NCBI GenBank assembly: GCA_037501455.1
Contig: CM074861.1
Coordinates: 34,798,001-34,862,000 of the forward strand
DNA: 64,000 nt
Direction: 5' to 3'
Source of the DNA: Lantana camara
Lineage: Eukaryota > Streptophyta > Magnoliopsida > Lamiales > Verbenaceae
Shown one piece after another: positions 1 to 11,085 of this stretch. The translations under genes were made by a program, and so were the position numbers. Numbering within the stretch: position 1 is the stretch's first letter; each line of letters begins with the position of its first letter. Below the pieces are notes generated by a model. That model did no database searches. It was not told the DNA's origin and saw only the letters and a list, made by a program, of their open reading frames with translations.

Positions 1-340
1 GTAAATCCTTCGGGTTGAGCCATGTAAATCTCTTCTTCTAAGTCACCATTTAGGAAAGTTGTTCGTACATCCATTTGGTGAAGCTCCAAGTCAAAATGAG
101 CTACAAGACTCATAATAATCCTAAATGAATCCTTAGAAGAGACAGGAGAAAAAGTATCACTGTAATCGATTCCAGCCCTCTGTGTAAAGCCTTTGGCCAC
201 GAGTCTCGCTTTAAATCTCTCAATATTTCCTTTAGAGTCTTTCTTTGTCTTAAACACCCATTTACAGCCGATAGCCTTACATCCCTGAGGCAAATCAGCT
301 AACTCCCACACTTCATTATTTTTCATTGAGTTAAGTTCAT
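1..340 (-). pseudogene. Copia reverse transcriptase (RVT_2), N-terminal part
   Basis: Translated on the minus strand, this stretch gives the hallmark start of a Ty1/copia reverse transcriptase: IGCKWVFKTKKDSKG, then RFKARLVAKGFTQ, then DYSDTFSPV and LHQMDVRTTFLNGDLEEE. In the family the enzyme copies element RNA to cDNA inside the virus-like particle. One residue in the usual TAFLNG motif is changed to TTFLNG. The frame is open to the window edge, so the catalytic YVDD box is not visible. It continues from the integrase-RT linker to its right. Confidence 0.85.
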
Positions 341-860
341 CTCTCATTGCCTCGAACCACAGTGAGATTGAGGACTAGACATTGCACCAAAATATGTTAC
401 TGGATCAACTATATTTCCAATGTCATAATCACTCTCAGCAAGGTAAACATAGTAATCATCAAGAATGGATGGACGCCTTTCTCTAGTAGAACGCCTCGCA
501 GGTTCACTTGAGACTTGATATTGAACCGGATTAATATCAACTTCCCCCTCAACATCAGTTCCAGGACAGTCAGTTAGTTCACTAGTACCCTGATCAGAAA
601 TAGGCAAAGAAAGAGGAACAGACTCGATTTCATCTTCCAAGGTGATAGAACGAGAATTTTCACTTGTTTCAGGAACATCATTCTCCAAAAATTTCACTGT
701 CTGAGATTTTACTACTCTAGTTCCGCGGGAAGGACAAAAGAATCTGTATCCTTTAGAGTGATCTGGATACCCAATGAAATAACCACGAGTAGATTTAGGA
801 TCTATCTTTTTCTCAAAAGAGTTATAGATTCTAACTTCAGCAGGACACCCCTACACACGA
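341..860 (-). pseudogene. Copia integrase-RT linker region
   Basis: The minus-strand frame encodes the variable linker between integrase and RT of a copia polyprotein. It includes the typical stretches GYFIGYPDHSKGYRF and RRSTRERRPSILDDYY (copia linkers usually carry an RRSxRxRxPP-like basic motif). An open frame covers 344-697. A stop near 850 separates it from the integrase, and another stop near 358 interrupts the approach to the RT. No catalytic role is expected for this region. Confidence 0.75.
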
Positions 861-1419
861 AAATGGTTCAAACTAGGCTTTCGACTAACCCATAACTCAA
901 AAGGTGTTTTAGGAACAGATTTGGTAGGAACACGGTTTAGGATATACATAGCATTTCTAATTGCCCCACCCCAAAGAAAAATAGGTAACTCACACCAACT
1001 TATTATACTCCTTATCATCTCAGCTAGAGTGCGATTGCACCTTTCGGCCACACCATTTTGCTCAGGACTACCAGGCATGGTATATTGGGTAACTATTCCG
1101 GATTCTTGTAAGTATTTGGCAAACGGTCCCATATGTTGCCCTATTTCAGTATGTTTGCTATAATACTCACCACCGCGGTCAGACCTCACAATCTTGATGA
1201 CTTTTCCCAATTGTTTCTCTACTTCATTTTTAAAAATCTTAAATTTTTCAAGAGAATCTGATATTTCTTTGATCAAGTAGATGTATCCATATCGAGAAAA
1301 GTCATCAATAAATATGATAAAGTACCTATTACCACATAAGGTAGGGACTTAAGGACCAGAAATATCAGTATGGATAATTTCTAAGAGTTCAGAACTACGA
1401 GTGGCTCCCTTTTTCTTAG
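851..1419 (-). pseudogene. Copia integrase catalytic core
   Basis: This is the minus-strand rve-type integrase that joins cDNA to host DNA. The three acidic residues are visible in context: D in IIHTDISGP (near 1350), D in VRSDRGGEY (near 1190) and E in [11 protein letters not shown] (near 1040). An in-frame stop follows HTDISGP, and another stop precedes the linker. The frame ends exactly at the CTTAG duplication of the gypsy insertion and resumes on the other side at 12169. Confidence 0.88.
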
Positions 1420-2497
1420 TGATCCGGCTCGAAATTGGTTTTGCTGAGTTGGAGGTTTAGCTGGCAATTTTGGGTCGATCAGTTAAGAATTTGTAGTATT
1501 GGGCTCTTTAATCGATCTGGAAACACTCAAACACACGTGAGCTCAAAGGCCAAATTGGGGACTTGGGGTTGGGTGACACTCAGACGCTTAAGTCAGTGGG
1601 GAACTCTTAGAGAGAGAAATAAATGCTAAGGAAGCGAAATAAATGCTCTTAAATTTCTTACCAACTACTATTCAAGGCGTGGGTATTTATAGTCATGAGC
1701 AATTAACACAGTGGTGTGTGTACCGCGATTATGCATTAATTGTCCTGCAGTCGATCGGTCCATTTGTCGGACGCCTGAGCAGGTGACTTGAGGTCGAGTG
1801 TACCTTGATTCCCCTTTTGGCGTAGACATGTACCGCGGGTATTAAATGCACTGTAGCGCGTCCAGCCGCGGTGAATAAGAGAGTTACACGTGTCCCGACA
1901 AAGATGCTTTATGGCATCTTGATGCTTGGTGTCGTAGGGTCTCGACCCATCAGGTCGAAATTAGGCGGATCGTGACGAGGCATGCCCGAAATAGGGAACC
2001 TGTCAGTGGGGTCGAGACCCTACGTTACCAGGACCAGGACGGGAGCGAGTACGAAATAAGGGTGCTTCAAGCTTGGTTCCCATGTGAGGACCAGGACGGG
2101 AGAGAGTACGACCCGCTATGCGGGGACCGAACTCGATCCGACCGGGATGCCAGGCTTGAGGGACGAACGTGGTTCCCGCGCTCAAATGCAATCCCCGTTA
2201 GCAGGTTTGGGATCGATGACGATCTGGATGGGCTTAGCACCATCAAGAGCTCCTTGGGCGGAAAGGGATCGAGTTTGACCCCCTAGGCAGATAGGGATCG
2301 AGTTCGATCCCCCTGGGGTCTTCGGCTAGCGTGATCCCCTTTGGCGGATAGAGATCGAACTTTTGACCGATCCCAACACCCGGGTCGACGTACGACCCTA
2401 AAGGCGGGTTGGGATTTGGAACATCTTGATGTGGCGAGATGTCCGGGTGGGTCCTCCTAAGGCGTGCCACGTGGCACCGTTATTTTATGCCATATCA
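1420..2497 (-). repeat. Gypsy I 3' LTR
   Basis: It begins TGATCCGGCTCG on the plus strand and ends ATGCCATATCA. It matches 11086-12163 along its whole length, with point differences and compensating small indels. For example, the right copy has a 12-base stretch near 11240 that is lost here, while this copy has a short block near 2383 that the right copy lacks. It contains several GATCGAGTTCGATC palindromes. Confidence 0.92.
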
Positions 2498-2993
2498 GAG
2501 GCCCCCCAAATTATCGGCGTGAATTTTCGCGTGGGCAATTTTCGTCGATCCGGCCTTCGGCGCGCAACAAGGACAACGTTTCGCGTATCGAGAGAAAGTG
2601 ACTCGGTCTTCAAGGCGTAAGAAAGGCTCCATTTTACGCTTCGAGAAAAAGAAACACGGTCCCCTAGGCACAGTAATGACACCGTTTCGTGCTTCGAGAA
2701 AAAGCAACGCGGTCTTCTAGGTAAAATAATGAGTCCGTTTCACGCTTCGAGGAAAAGCAACGCGGTCTTCTAGGCGCAATAATGGTTGTTCTGCGCAGTT
2801 CGAGGAGTTACTTTTTCCCCTCCTATAAATAAGAGGGCACCCCTTTTCTTATTTCACACATCCTTGCTCAAAAAAATCGATCCCTTTCCCTCTCCAACCC
2901 ATTCGGATCGAGCATCAAGGAATCGTCCTTAAGGCGAAAAGAGAAAGGTAATTTTGTCAATTATTCCGGTCCACCTTTTTCTTAGTAAGAGCC
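2498..2993 (+). repeat. Leader of the antisense ORF with four 53-bp tandem repeats
   Basis: Between the 3' LTR and the antisense ORF there is a run of about four imperfect 53-bp units at roughly 2578-2785. Each contains a core like GCTTCGAGAAAAAGCAACGC followed by GGTCTTCTAGGC. The rest is unique leader sequence with a TATA box at 2823. No ORF is supported here. Confidence 0.65.
2823..2831 (+). promoter_or_regulatory. TATA box for the antisense ORF of gypsy I
   Basis: CTATAAATA lies about 170 bp upstream of the ATG at 2994, on the plus strand, opposite to the element's own transcription. The second Tat element has a TATAAATA at the equivalent place (36611-36620). This suggests that the antisense ORF of these elements has its own promoter. 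Confidence 0.5.
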
Positions 2994-3986
2994 ATGTCGA
3001 GGGTTCCATACATGTGTGTTGTTTTCGACGACGAGAGTGAGGTGGATTTACCGTTCACCCCTTCTGCGGGTTGGTCTGGCTCGTTGGGTGGGGTTCCACC
3101 TCTGCCGAATATGGACTTTGGGTCTTTTTTCGATTTTTCCGACGAGGTTGGGGCTCTTCAGCCCATGGAGAACAGAGGGACGCAGGCTTCGACCTCAAGG
3201 CGTCAACGTCAAATTGCGGTCGAGGAGCCGGAGGAGGAGGAGGAGGTCGAGGAGCCAGAGGATGTTCTTGTTTTGAACCCTCCCCTGGATCAGTCGGGTC
3301 ATGTCTACAGAACCTTAATCGACATCGCTCAGAGGGCGTCGATGATGTCGGAGCGCGAATTCCGCAAAATTTCCAATTGGTGTGATGGGATACCGGAAGG
3401 CGTGATGGTTCAGTTGCCCTTCGAGGGAGAGACGGTGGGCCCCCCGAAAACTAGGCATTCCTTCGGTCTCTATCACGCGGTAATGAAGCATGGGTTTCGG
3501 TTTCCGACCCACCCCTTCGTTTTGACATTCTTCGATCGGGTTAACTTGTGTCCCGCTCAGCTCGTTCTGAATTTATTTGCTTTGCTGTATAGCGCCATCA
3601 TCATACTTAGGTGCTAGTGGTTCGAGCCTTGCTTCGAGGGTCTCGGGGAATTTTTCGTCCTCGTCAACTCCTCCAAGTCCGAGGAGGGCTATTACTACCT
3701 CCAAGCCAGGTCAAATCGAAAGCTTGTTGACATCCCGATCTCGTCGAATGAGAGTAGTTGGAAAGATAAGTTTTTCTTCATCGACTGTCCAATGTCTCTT
3801 CCTTTCTGCACGACGTGGACCACCAAAGAACCCAAAAAGCTCCCGATGAAGAAAAACGCTTGGTTACACAGCGACAAAAATTTCAAGCTTTTGACTAACC
3901 TGGGCTCTCTCGACCCCACGTACTTGATAAGGACATCCCACTTAGTCGAGGCGGGTCTGGTTTCGAGGACGAGGTTGTGCAATTTC
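2994..3986 (+). pseudogene. Tat-type antisense ORF, N-terminal half ('putative gypsy-type transposon' domain)
   Basis: The first frame (2994-3617, 207 aa) starts MSRVPYMCVV, has an acidic patch (EEPEEEEEVEEPED, near residue 85) and then a conserved block ending FRFPTHPFVLTFFDRVNLCPA. This resembles the plant domain annotated as 'putative gypsy type transposon' (PF04195-like), found as an antisense ORF in Tat/Grande-type elements. After a frameshift near 3617 the similarity resumes with GYYYLQARSN and SWKDKFFFIDCP, up to the solo LTR at 3987. The molecular function of this family is unknown. The element's sense genes are on the other strand. Confidence 0.75.
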
Positions 3987-4687
3987 TATTGGAAAAAATG
4001 AATCAGAAAGCAGCGGAATTTAAAAAATTTTCCCAACAAAAGGATCTTGAACTCGCAATCGTGTATCCAAATTCGTAGAGTTAAGAAACTTACTTTTCTT
4101 TTATTCTTTCTTGAAGCGTTTCAAGCCACCCAAGAACGCTCTTCTCGCGGCTTGATCCCCTCTCCTTGGTAAAGCTCGAATCTTCAAACTTCTAACTTGA
4201 AGCTCTCTAGAGATAGTCCACCAACTTGATCACAATCTAACTAGTAAGGATGCTAGTTCTCTAGTTAGTGTTTAGGCTTAACCTAGGGTTTCGTTTATCT
4301 TGGAGAAAGGATGGTGTTCAACACATGAACCAAAAGAATTGCCAATTAGCTCCATAAGGAGCTCGAGCTCTCCTATTTATAAAGAGGGGAGTGCCGAAAT
4401 TCTTAGTCCTTATGGACTAAGGATTTGGTCCCTCTCTCTCCTATTACTTGATCATCAAGTAATTTGACTTTGACTTTGAATTCAAATTCAAATCAACTTT
4501 TAAGAGAGCTCAAATATCCAAACTATTTTTGGATAATTTTATACTTTATTTATTTAAAATAAATAACTTATTTTATCTAATTAATTAATTCATAATTAAT
4601 TAACTAGATTATTTTTCTCCAAAATTAGACTTTCTTTTTAATTCAAAATTAAACCAAAGTCTATTATATAATTAACACATTTAATTA

Positions 4688-4733
<46 letters not shown>

Positions 4734-5947
4734 GTGTGGGACACGTGTCACAAGGACACGTGTCACTCACGTGACCCACACGTGTGGTTTCACACGTGTG
4801 GAACCCTCTTGGCCCAATTAACTCGTTTAATCATTTTGAAGCCTCAACTCATGTAACCAAGTTGTTGTGTGTGACCCTCTAGGTTCTCAATTCAATTAGC
4901 AGTGACCCTAATTAATTAATTCACTAATTAATTAATCAGTCCACAGATTAAACGACCATAGTCTAGCAACAGGTGTTTAACCCCTAGCTGAATTGGAATG
5001 TTCGGATTCGACAGAACCTTTAAGTCATTGATTCATGTGAGATACAATCCTCCTACTTACTATCTCTCAACCAAGATCTAGGGTAAGGGAATAATCAGAA
5101 CCCTAATAATCCGGTCTTAAAGCTAAGTGCATTTCATATCCATTTGATCTCAATCCAAGAAACCCTTTTCTTGATGTCTTGATCTACTGCCTTGGCCAAG
5201 GACTCCATATGGCATATGAATGACTTACACAACAAGAGATCACCTTGCAAATGCAAGTGTAGGTCCTTTCTTGATTCTCATTCACTTTCATGAATCACTT
5301 GTGCAGCCCCAGCATAAGCCTTGAATCAGTTGTCTAAGGCGACACCCTTTAAAACTTATACCTAAGACTACAGAGTTAACTTATAAAGTGACAAGGAACC
5401 TCAAGTCTTAAGGATTAATTAATCACATCAATGACTCGTGAGATATTTCCTAATCTGGAAGTTACTATTTCCTGAAATAGAAACTTCCTTTCCCATTTAG
5501 GAATGTTCTCACACGGGGCACCTCAGTGAACTTACTTATTAAAGTAAGCACCCTCATGTATCACGCACGTATCAACTATACACTTTGCACCTCCATGAAA
5601 CAAGGTGGTCCTTCTTAAGGGCGTGATCCCACAAGCAAGCCTTAGAGGAGTCAGGTTGACACTCCCACTATCTGTAGGACTCATCGGCTTGGAGTATTTT
5701 ACTAATCATGACTTATGTGATATAGGGCTCGTTTCATGAACCATTTCACCTAAATGGTAGTGTCCTAAAGTCATCAGGATTAGGGGAGTTCTCATACATG
5801 CACAGCTAAAGTAAACGCATACCAAACAAGAGCATATAAAGAAGTGTTGCCTCAATTTGTTATTTCATTCAAAGATTGTTTGTGATTACAATAAGGAAAA
5901 ACACAAAGCGGATATACAATCGGCTTTCTAGGGCACTATTCCTAACA
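3987..5947 (-). mobile_element. Copia-type solo LTR A (1961 bp)
   Basis: It is flanked by perfect 5-bp duplications, ATTTC at 3982-3986 and 5948-5952. Read on the minus strand it starts TGTTAGGAATAGTGCCC, a start common in plant copia LTRs, and ends at TATTGGAAAAAATG read on plus, so the terminal TG..CA pair is mutated at one end. It is homologous along its length to 12401-14309. It contains a (TA)n run at about 4690-4728 followed by a cluster of CACGTG motifs. No coding region is seen. It interrupts the antisense ORF of gypsy I. Confidence 0.85.
4731..4800. promoter_or_regulatory. Cluster of CACGTG palindromes (G-box type) in solo LTR A
   Basis: About six CACGTG hexamers, mostly inside ACACGTGT, lie within 70 bp next to a TA microsatellite. 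CACGTG is the core of plant G-box elements bound by bZIP and bHLH factors. The related LTR B has at least four in the same position (about 13107-13165). Confidence 0.6.
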
Positions 5948-5952
5948 ATTTC

Positions 5953-7658
5953 CACTTTGGTGAGCCTCCGCCTCTGGCCTGACCTGCCAGATCGGGTCTT
6001 GTCTTTTGTGTGTGTGTGTCTTTTTTTTTATTTTTTTTATATCGGGTAGTAGTCGACCCCATTGGCGCAACGGGTCGGTATCGATCCTCAGTTGGCCGGG
6101 TCGATTTCGATCCCCACGTAACAGATCGATTTCGACCCATTGTTTCCTTTTTCTTTTTCTTTTCTTTTTTTTCTGGATATTAATCGACCCCGATCTGGTT
6201 TTGTAGGTTTGCACATTCTGGCCATGAGTCGATCGGAACGGGTACGAAAAAACTTGAAGTTGAGCAAGAATGATCCCATTCCTCAGGTCGAGCGGGAGAT
6301 GGTCGATCGATCAATATCCGCGATCAATGAGTCTCTGCTAGAGCCCCAAGACTTGGCCCAGCGGCCCCGTCGGTAGGCTCCCTCGATTCTTCGACCTCAA
6401 GAATAGGTCCCCGAAGAAGCATACGGGGCGGGGCAGACGTCTGACGCGTTCGAGCCCGATCCTGCGGACCCCGAACAAGTAATTAATTTGGATAATTTAG
6501 ATCTTTATTTCGACCCCTGCACCAATCTTTATGACCTGACTCTTCTTCAGGAGGCACAACAAGGGGCCGATAGGCGCTTGCGCAAATGGAAGAAGAAAAG
6601 GCAGACAGAGGAGGTCGATCCTGACGTTGACTTGGACAGCGGGTGGGACGTGGAGGCGAAGGTGCTTGATTTCCAATAGACAGCCCCGCCGAGGTGGCCG
6701 GGCTGGCTCGAAAGGAGGAAAGAGGACGGGTCGATACGGAACCTTGGGGTCGGTCAGCCCGATGTTACCCTGCTGGCCTCACTTTTCAACATCAACTGTG
6801 TGATCGAGGAGCAAAAGGCTCTTTTCAAGGAGCCTCGCGATAATAAAAGATATCACGTCTGCAAAGTCATTACAGCGTACTTGTCTTCTTGTTAATTTCC
6901 TTCTGTCATCCTAGTTTTGTATCGGTCTAACAACCCGATCCCATTGACAGGAATTGATGCCGAGTGTCTACAATGCTTTTCAAAGGGCAGATGTCTTCGA
7001 GTCTGAAATGCTCAAGTACAAGGAGAAATACAAGGCCGCCAAAGCCATGCTGAGGTCGACCAACACGGAGAGGTTGGCTGAGCTCGAGAGATAGCTCGAC
7101 GAGGTGTTGTCGACGCAGAGCCTTAGGGAGGAGGATGCCCGGGTGCGTGCTGTAGAGTTGCAAAGCGCTTTGGAAAGGATCCTGACCATGGAGTCGAGCC
7201 ATGCAGCTGAACTAAGGGCAATCCAGGCTGAAACCAAGGAGAGAGTTCAGCAGGCGAAGGCTGAGGGTTAGGACGCGTGTCGAGCGGCCACTTTAGTTGA
7301 AGGACAGGCCAGGATCGATGCTATGATCGAGTCCTTCTGTAATGCTAAGACCGGGATCGAGCAGTACGCCGTCCGAGAGTTCATCGAGGGGCCAACCTTT
7401 GACGAGGCGAACTCGGTCATGGGCGGGATTGACCTGGAGACCGGGTTTAGGCTCGCTTATAATCAGTTCAAGAAGCAAGGTCTCATCCTCGAGGGCTTCA
7501 ACGACCCAAACATTGGCCTTGACCAGCCCGACCCGTATGCTGTCCCGGAAGAGGGAGACCCCGAACCCCCCGTCGATATCGATTGGAGCAGCCATAAGTA
7601 TGGGTTTGCGATTGACATGTCGTTCGCAAAAAGGGATAAAAGAGCCCCTGAGTACTAG
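5953..7658 (+). pseudogene. Tat-type antisense ORF, C-terminal half with coiled coil
   Basis: This continues the antisense ORF beyond solo LTR A. Plus-strand frames encode MSRSERVRKNLKLSKN (near 6224), then a charged segment ending WDVEAKVLDFQ (6679). A long helix-rich stretch follows from about 6958: VYNAFQRADVFESEMLKYKE through QSALERILTMESSHAAELRA, a pattern fitting a coiled coil. It ends ...FAKRDKRAPEY at 7658. In-frame stops occur near 7094 and 7270. The segment at 6900-6955 could contain an intron-like gap. Function unknown. Confidence 0.65.
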
Positions 7659-8400
7659 CTCCCTCCACCGGTCGACCTCGAGAGCTTCCTACCGCCGACC
7701 CAACGGGGTCGTAACAAGTCCTCGGCTCAATCTGGTCCCTCGGGCTCTTCCCCATCTTTGCAGCATTGATCTTTGTTGTTGTTGTTCTCTCTTTTCTTGT
7801 AAGTACTTTCGAGATAATCTTATTTGACCCAACGGCTGGGGGTGTCGCCGTATGAACATTGTGTTACTTTATTTCATAGAGCTTGGCTTTATTTTTCCTC
7901 GCAATACTCTCTCTTGGACGGATTGATGGGATGTCATAGGCGATGTGGGGATCGAGTTCGATCCCCATGTGTGTTGTGGGATCGAGTTTAATCCCAATAT
8001 ACATGAGGGATCGAGTTCGATCCCCTTGTGCACTGTGGGATCGAGCAAGATCCCAATAAGGGATCGAGTTCGATCCCGTTTGGCGTGAGGGGTCGAGTTC
8101 GATCCCCACTTGTGTAGGGTTCGAGGATCATTTATCGTTAGTCCCGTTCTCGTAGGATCGTCGAACGACCTCGTTGGACTTGGGGATTCGCAATACGAGA
8201 AAATAACTAAGAAATTTACTGAAAATGTGGTTGGAGGGTCTCATTCTCTCCTGATAGCATGATCGTAGATCGAATGCCTAATAAGTACACAAGATGTAAG
8301 AACGCTTATCGACTTTTATTGACCGGATCGAACTCGATCCGAGGATAGGTTCGGGACCGGGCTTTGAACGGGCTTCGGTTCGATTAACTATACAAGATAG
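7659..8400. repeat. Non-coding spacer with a six-unit palindrome array
   Basis: Between the ends of the convergent antisense ORF and pol there is no supported gene. At 7947-8107 six units based on GGGATCGA-GT-TCGATCCC occur at about 30-bp spacing; four keep both arms nearly intact, and the second and fourth carry mutated arms. The same motif recurs within the LTRs. The spacer would form a 3' UTR shared by two convergent transcripts. Confidence 0.7.
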
Positions 8401-8663
8401 GTTTTTCAAACATAAAAATTCTTCAGATTGTGTGCGTTTCAGGGCCTTGGTAGGGGCACTCCGGCCATATCTTCGAGCTTGTATGCCATGTTTTTGCCTA
8501 CTTTAGTAACTCGGTAGGGGCCTTCCCAATTTGGTTCGAGTTTCCCCACGTGCTGGAGGACCTCAACCTTTTTTAACACTAGATCCCCAATTTGGAACGA
8601 GCGGGGTCTGACCTGTTTCTTGTACGATCGGGCCACGATCGCCTTGTATTGTTTAATCTTCTG
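8400..8663 (-). pseudogene. Gypsy I integrase C-terminal end
   Basis: The minus-strand frame 8636-8439 and its extension to about 8400 match the C-terminal tail of a Tat-type integrase: RPRSFQIGDLVLKKVEV, then GKLEPNWEGPYRVTKV and AYKLEDM. The equivalent tail of gypsy II (30430-30590) reads almost the same (FQVGDLVLKKVEV, NWEGPYRVIEI). The zinc-binding and DDE catalytic parts are absent, because the frame is cut at 8664 by an embedded LTR fragment. Confidence 0.85.
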
Positions 8664-9172
8664 GTTACACGTGTCGCGACAAAGATGCTTTATGGCATCT
8701 TGATGCCTGGTGACGTAGGGTCTCGACCCATCAGGTCGAAATTAGGCAGATCATGACGAGGCATGCCCGAAATAGGGAACCTGTCAGTAGGGTCGAGTTC
8801 GACCCCAAGTCTTGCGTGGGATAAGGGTCGAGTTCCCGTGCGAGGACCAAAACGGGATCGAGTACGACCCGCTATGCGGGGACCGAACTCGATCCGACCG
8901 GGATGCCTGGCTTGAGGGACAAACGTGGTTTTCACGCTCAAATGCGATCCCGTTAGCAGGTTTGGGATCGATGACGATCCGGATGGGCTTAGCACCATCA
9001 AGAGCTCCTTGGGCGGAAAGGGATCGAGTTCGACCCTCTTAGGCAGATGGGGATCGAGTTCGACCCCTTAGGCAGATAGGCATCGAGTTCGATCCCCTGG
9101 GGTCTCCGGCTAGTGTGATCCCCTTTGGTGGACAGGGATCGAACTTTTGACCGATCCCAATACCCGGGTCGA
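8664..9172 (-). repeat. Embedded internal fragment of a gypsy I-type LTR
   Basis: This 509-bp stretch is homologous to LTR positions 1883-2388 and lies in the same orientation as the two real LTRs. It has no LTR ends. It sits precisely where the integrase core should be, with RNase H sequence on its right and the integrase tail on its left. It therefore replaced pol sequence, by template switching, gene conversion or deletion between elements. Confidence 0.85.
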
Positions 9173-9772
9173 AATGGTCCCGTCTCGGGTGCCTTGGAGT
9201 CCGTTCGCGAGTTTGGATAGCGTATCTACTCGCGCGTTTTCTTCGTGGGGGACTTACTCGATCCGAAATTCTTTGAATTTTGCGGCTAGCTCTTTGACCA
9301 TTCTGAGGTAATCTGCCATCAATTTTTCCCTTGCCCGATACGTGCTGTTGACCTGCCTACCAACAAGCTGGGAGTCGTTCATGACCGCTAACCTCTCGAC
9401 CCGATGTTCGGATGCGAACTTTAGTCCGGCGATGAGTGCCTCATATTCCGCTTCATTGTTAGTGGCTTTGAAGTCGAGGCGAAAGGAGAAATCGAACTGC
9501 GTACCGTCTGAACTGATTAATGATATCCCTACCCCTCCCCCCTTGGAGGTTGATGAGCCGTCGACGTACATCGTCCAACTCAGGGGATCGGGGGCGACGT
9601 TAGAGGGTTTCGTGTTCTTTTCGACTAAGAAGTCAGCCAGAACTTGAGCTTGTTGGGTGACGTGGTGTTGGAAAGTGATGTCATGTTCACTCAGCTCCAC
9701 CGCCCATTTCATCATTCGACCCGAGACATCGGGTTTGGACAAGACCTGTCTGAGGGGTTGATCGGTTAGCAC
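9173..9772 (-). pseudogene. Gypsy I second (archaeal-type) RNase H domain
   Basis: The minus-strand frame 9772-9254 covers the end of the RT-linked RNase H (DQPLRQVLSKPDVSGRMMKW) and then an RVT_3-type RNase H: WTMYVDGSSTSKGGGVGISL, TNNEAEYEALIAGL, and VMNDSQLVGRQVN. In this family the acidic residues sit in D (YVDGSS), E (NEAEYEAL) and D (NDSQL). A second RNase H beside the RT-linked one is a diagnostic trait of Tat-lineage gypsy elements. The end, KLANGLQGTRDG on the other side of a stop at 9255, runs up to the embedded LTR fragment. Confidence 0.88.
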
Positions 9773-9799
9773 TACGATCGGGTGCGCCTTGAAATAGGG

Positions 9800-10610
9800 T
9801 CATAATTTTCGAGCCGTATGTGTCAGTGCGAAGACAAACTTCTCGATCTCAAGGTAGTTTTGCTCCGCCCCATGCAAGATTTTACTCAGATAATAGATGG
9901 GCATGTGTTTTCGATCCTTAATCGCGACGAGGACCGAACTAAAAGTTTCATTGGAAAGAGAGAGATAGAGGTACAAGGTCTCCCCTTCGTTGGGCTTGGC
10001 CAACAGCGGTGGAAATGCCAGGTACTCTTTAAGTTATTCAAAGGCTCTATCGCACTCTTCGTTCCATTCGAACTTTTTTAAGTTTCTTAATATCTTGAAG
10101 AAAGGTAGGTTCCGCTCGGATGATCTGGATATGAACCGATTCAGGGAAATGATCCGACCGACCAAAGATTGGACTTGGCTTATGCAATCGGGTCGAGTTA
10201 TGACCTGGATGGCTTTGATCTTTACTGGGTTCGCCTCAATCCCACGCTGACTAACCATATACCTAAGGAATTTTCCTCCCTCGACCCCGAAGGTACATTT
10301 GTCCGGGTTAAGCTTCATGTCGTATCTCCTGAGGATCTCGAACGCTCGACCCAGGTGGTCGAGGTGATCACACTCCCGTTTGCTCTTTACGATCATATCG
10401 TCCACATAAACTTCCATCGTTTTGCCAATCTCCTCTTTGAACATCTTGTTTACCAACCTCTGGTAGGTTGCCCCGACGTTCTTGAGACCGAACGACATCA
10501 CTTTAAAGCAATAGATGCCTTTGACCGTTATGAAGGCCGTGTGGGGTCGATCTTCAGGTGCCATAGAGATATGGTAATATCCTTGAAAGGCGTCCATCAT
10601 ATGCTTCCTC
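9800..10610 (-). pseudogene. Gypsy I reverse transcriptase and RT-linked RNase H
   Basis: The frame 10600-10034 starts at MMDAFQGYYHISMAPEDRPH, so the palm is entered directly at the first catalytic Asp. It goes on through MSFGLKNVGATYQRL and the YVDDMIV box to the connection region ending WNEECDRAFE. The frame 10003-9800 gives the RNase H-like segment GETLYLYLSLSNETFSSVL and YLSKILHGAEQNYLEIEK. About 100 residues of RT fingers, all of the protease and most of gag are missing, because the frame abuts the gag start at about 10605. Confidence 0.9.
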
Positions 10611-11001
10611 CCGCAGGCCGTGGTGGAGGTGTGAATCCTTGGACCTGGACTTGGCTCATGCCTGCCTGGGGGGGAGCAGTTGGAGCGCTAGCCATCACTG
10701 GGTTGGGGATAGTAGCCGGGCTCGCCCTTGGCAACTCAGGGCGTCTTGGCTCCCGGCCCTCGGCTTGGGCCTGTTCGATCTCGACCCACCATTGGTCGAG
10801 GAAGGCGTCAAGGCCAGCCTGTGTAATGGCGACCCTTGGAGCAGCCTCTGGTTGAGGCAAGATCACACTAGCGCTGGGGCCAACGTTCCCGACGACGGGG
10901 GGAGCAGTGGAGGGGTTACCAAGCAGCGCGTTAGTGTCATGCCTGCCTTTGTTGACTTCCTCTAAGTCCTCATCGTGCCGGGTCTTCCGGGTATTCACCA
11001 T
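10600..11001 (-). pseudogene. Gypsy I gag, N-terminal leader only
   Basis: The frame starts MVNTRKTRHDEDLEEVNK at 11001 and is rich in Pro, Ala and Gln (FTPPPRP near the end). This fits the poorly conserved N-terminus of plant gypsy gag proteins. The start is chosen because it is the first ATG downstream of the primer site, about 85 nt away. The capsid core (retrotrans_gag) and zinc knuckle are absent. The frame runs directly into RT sequence, showing an internal deletion. Confidence 0.65.
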
Positions 11002-11066
11002 GTTTTTAAGAGAAGAGAAGGTCTTGAAGTTTCTAACTCAAGATCGAGGTAAAGAGAGAAAGGTTT

Positions 11067-11084
11067 CTCACAGACGGTGCCAAA
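11067..11084 (-). other. Gypsy I primer-binding site
   Basis: Read on the minus strand just inside the 5' LTR: TTGGCACCGTCTGTGAG. The same place in gypsy II reads TTTGGCGCCGTCTGTGGG. Which tRNA pairs with it cannot be decided here. Confidence 0.65.
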
Positions 11085-11085
11085 C

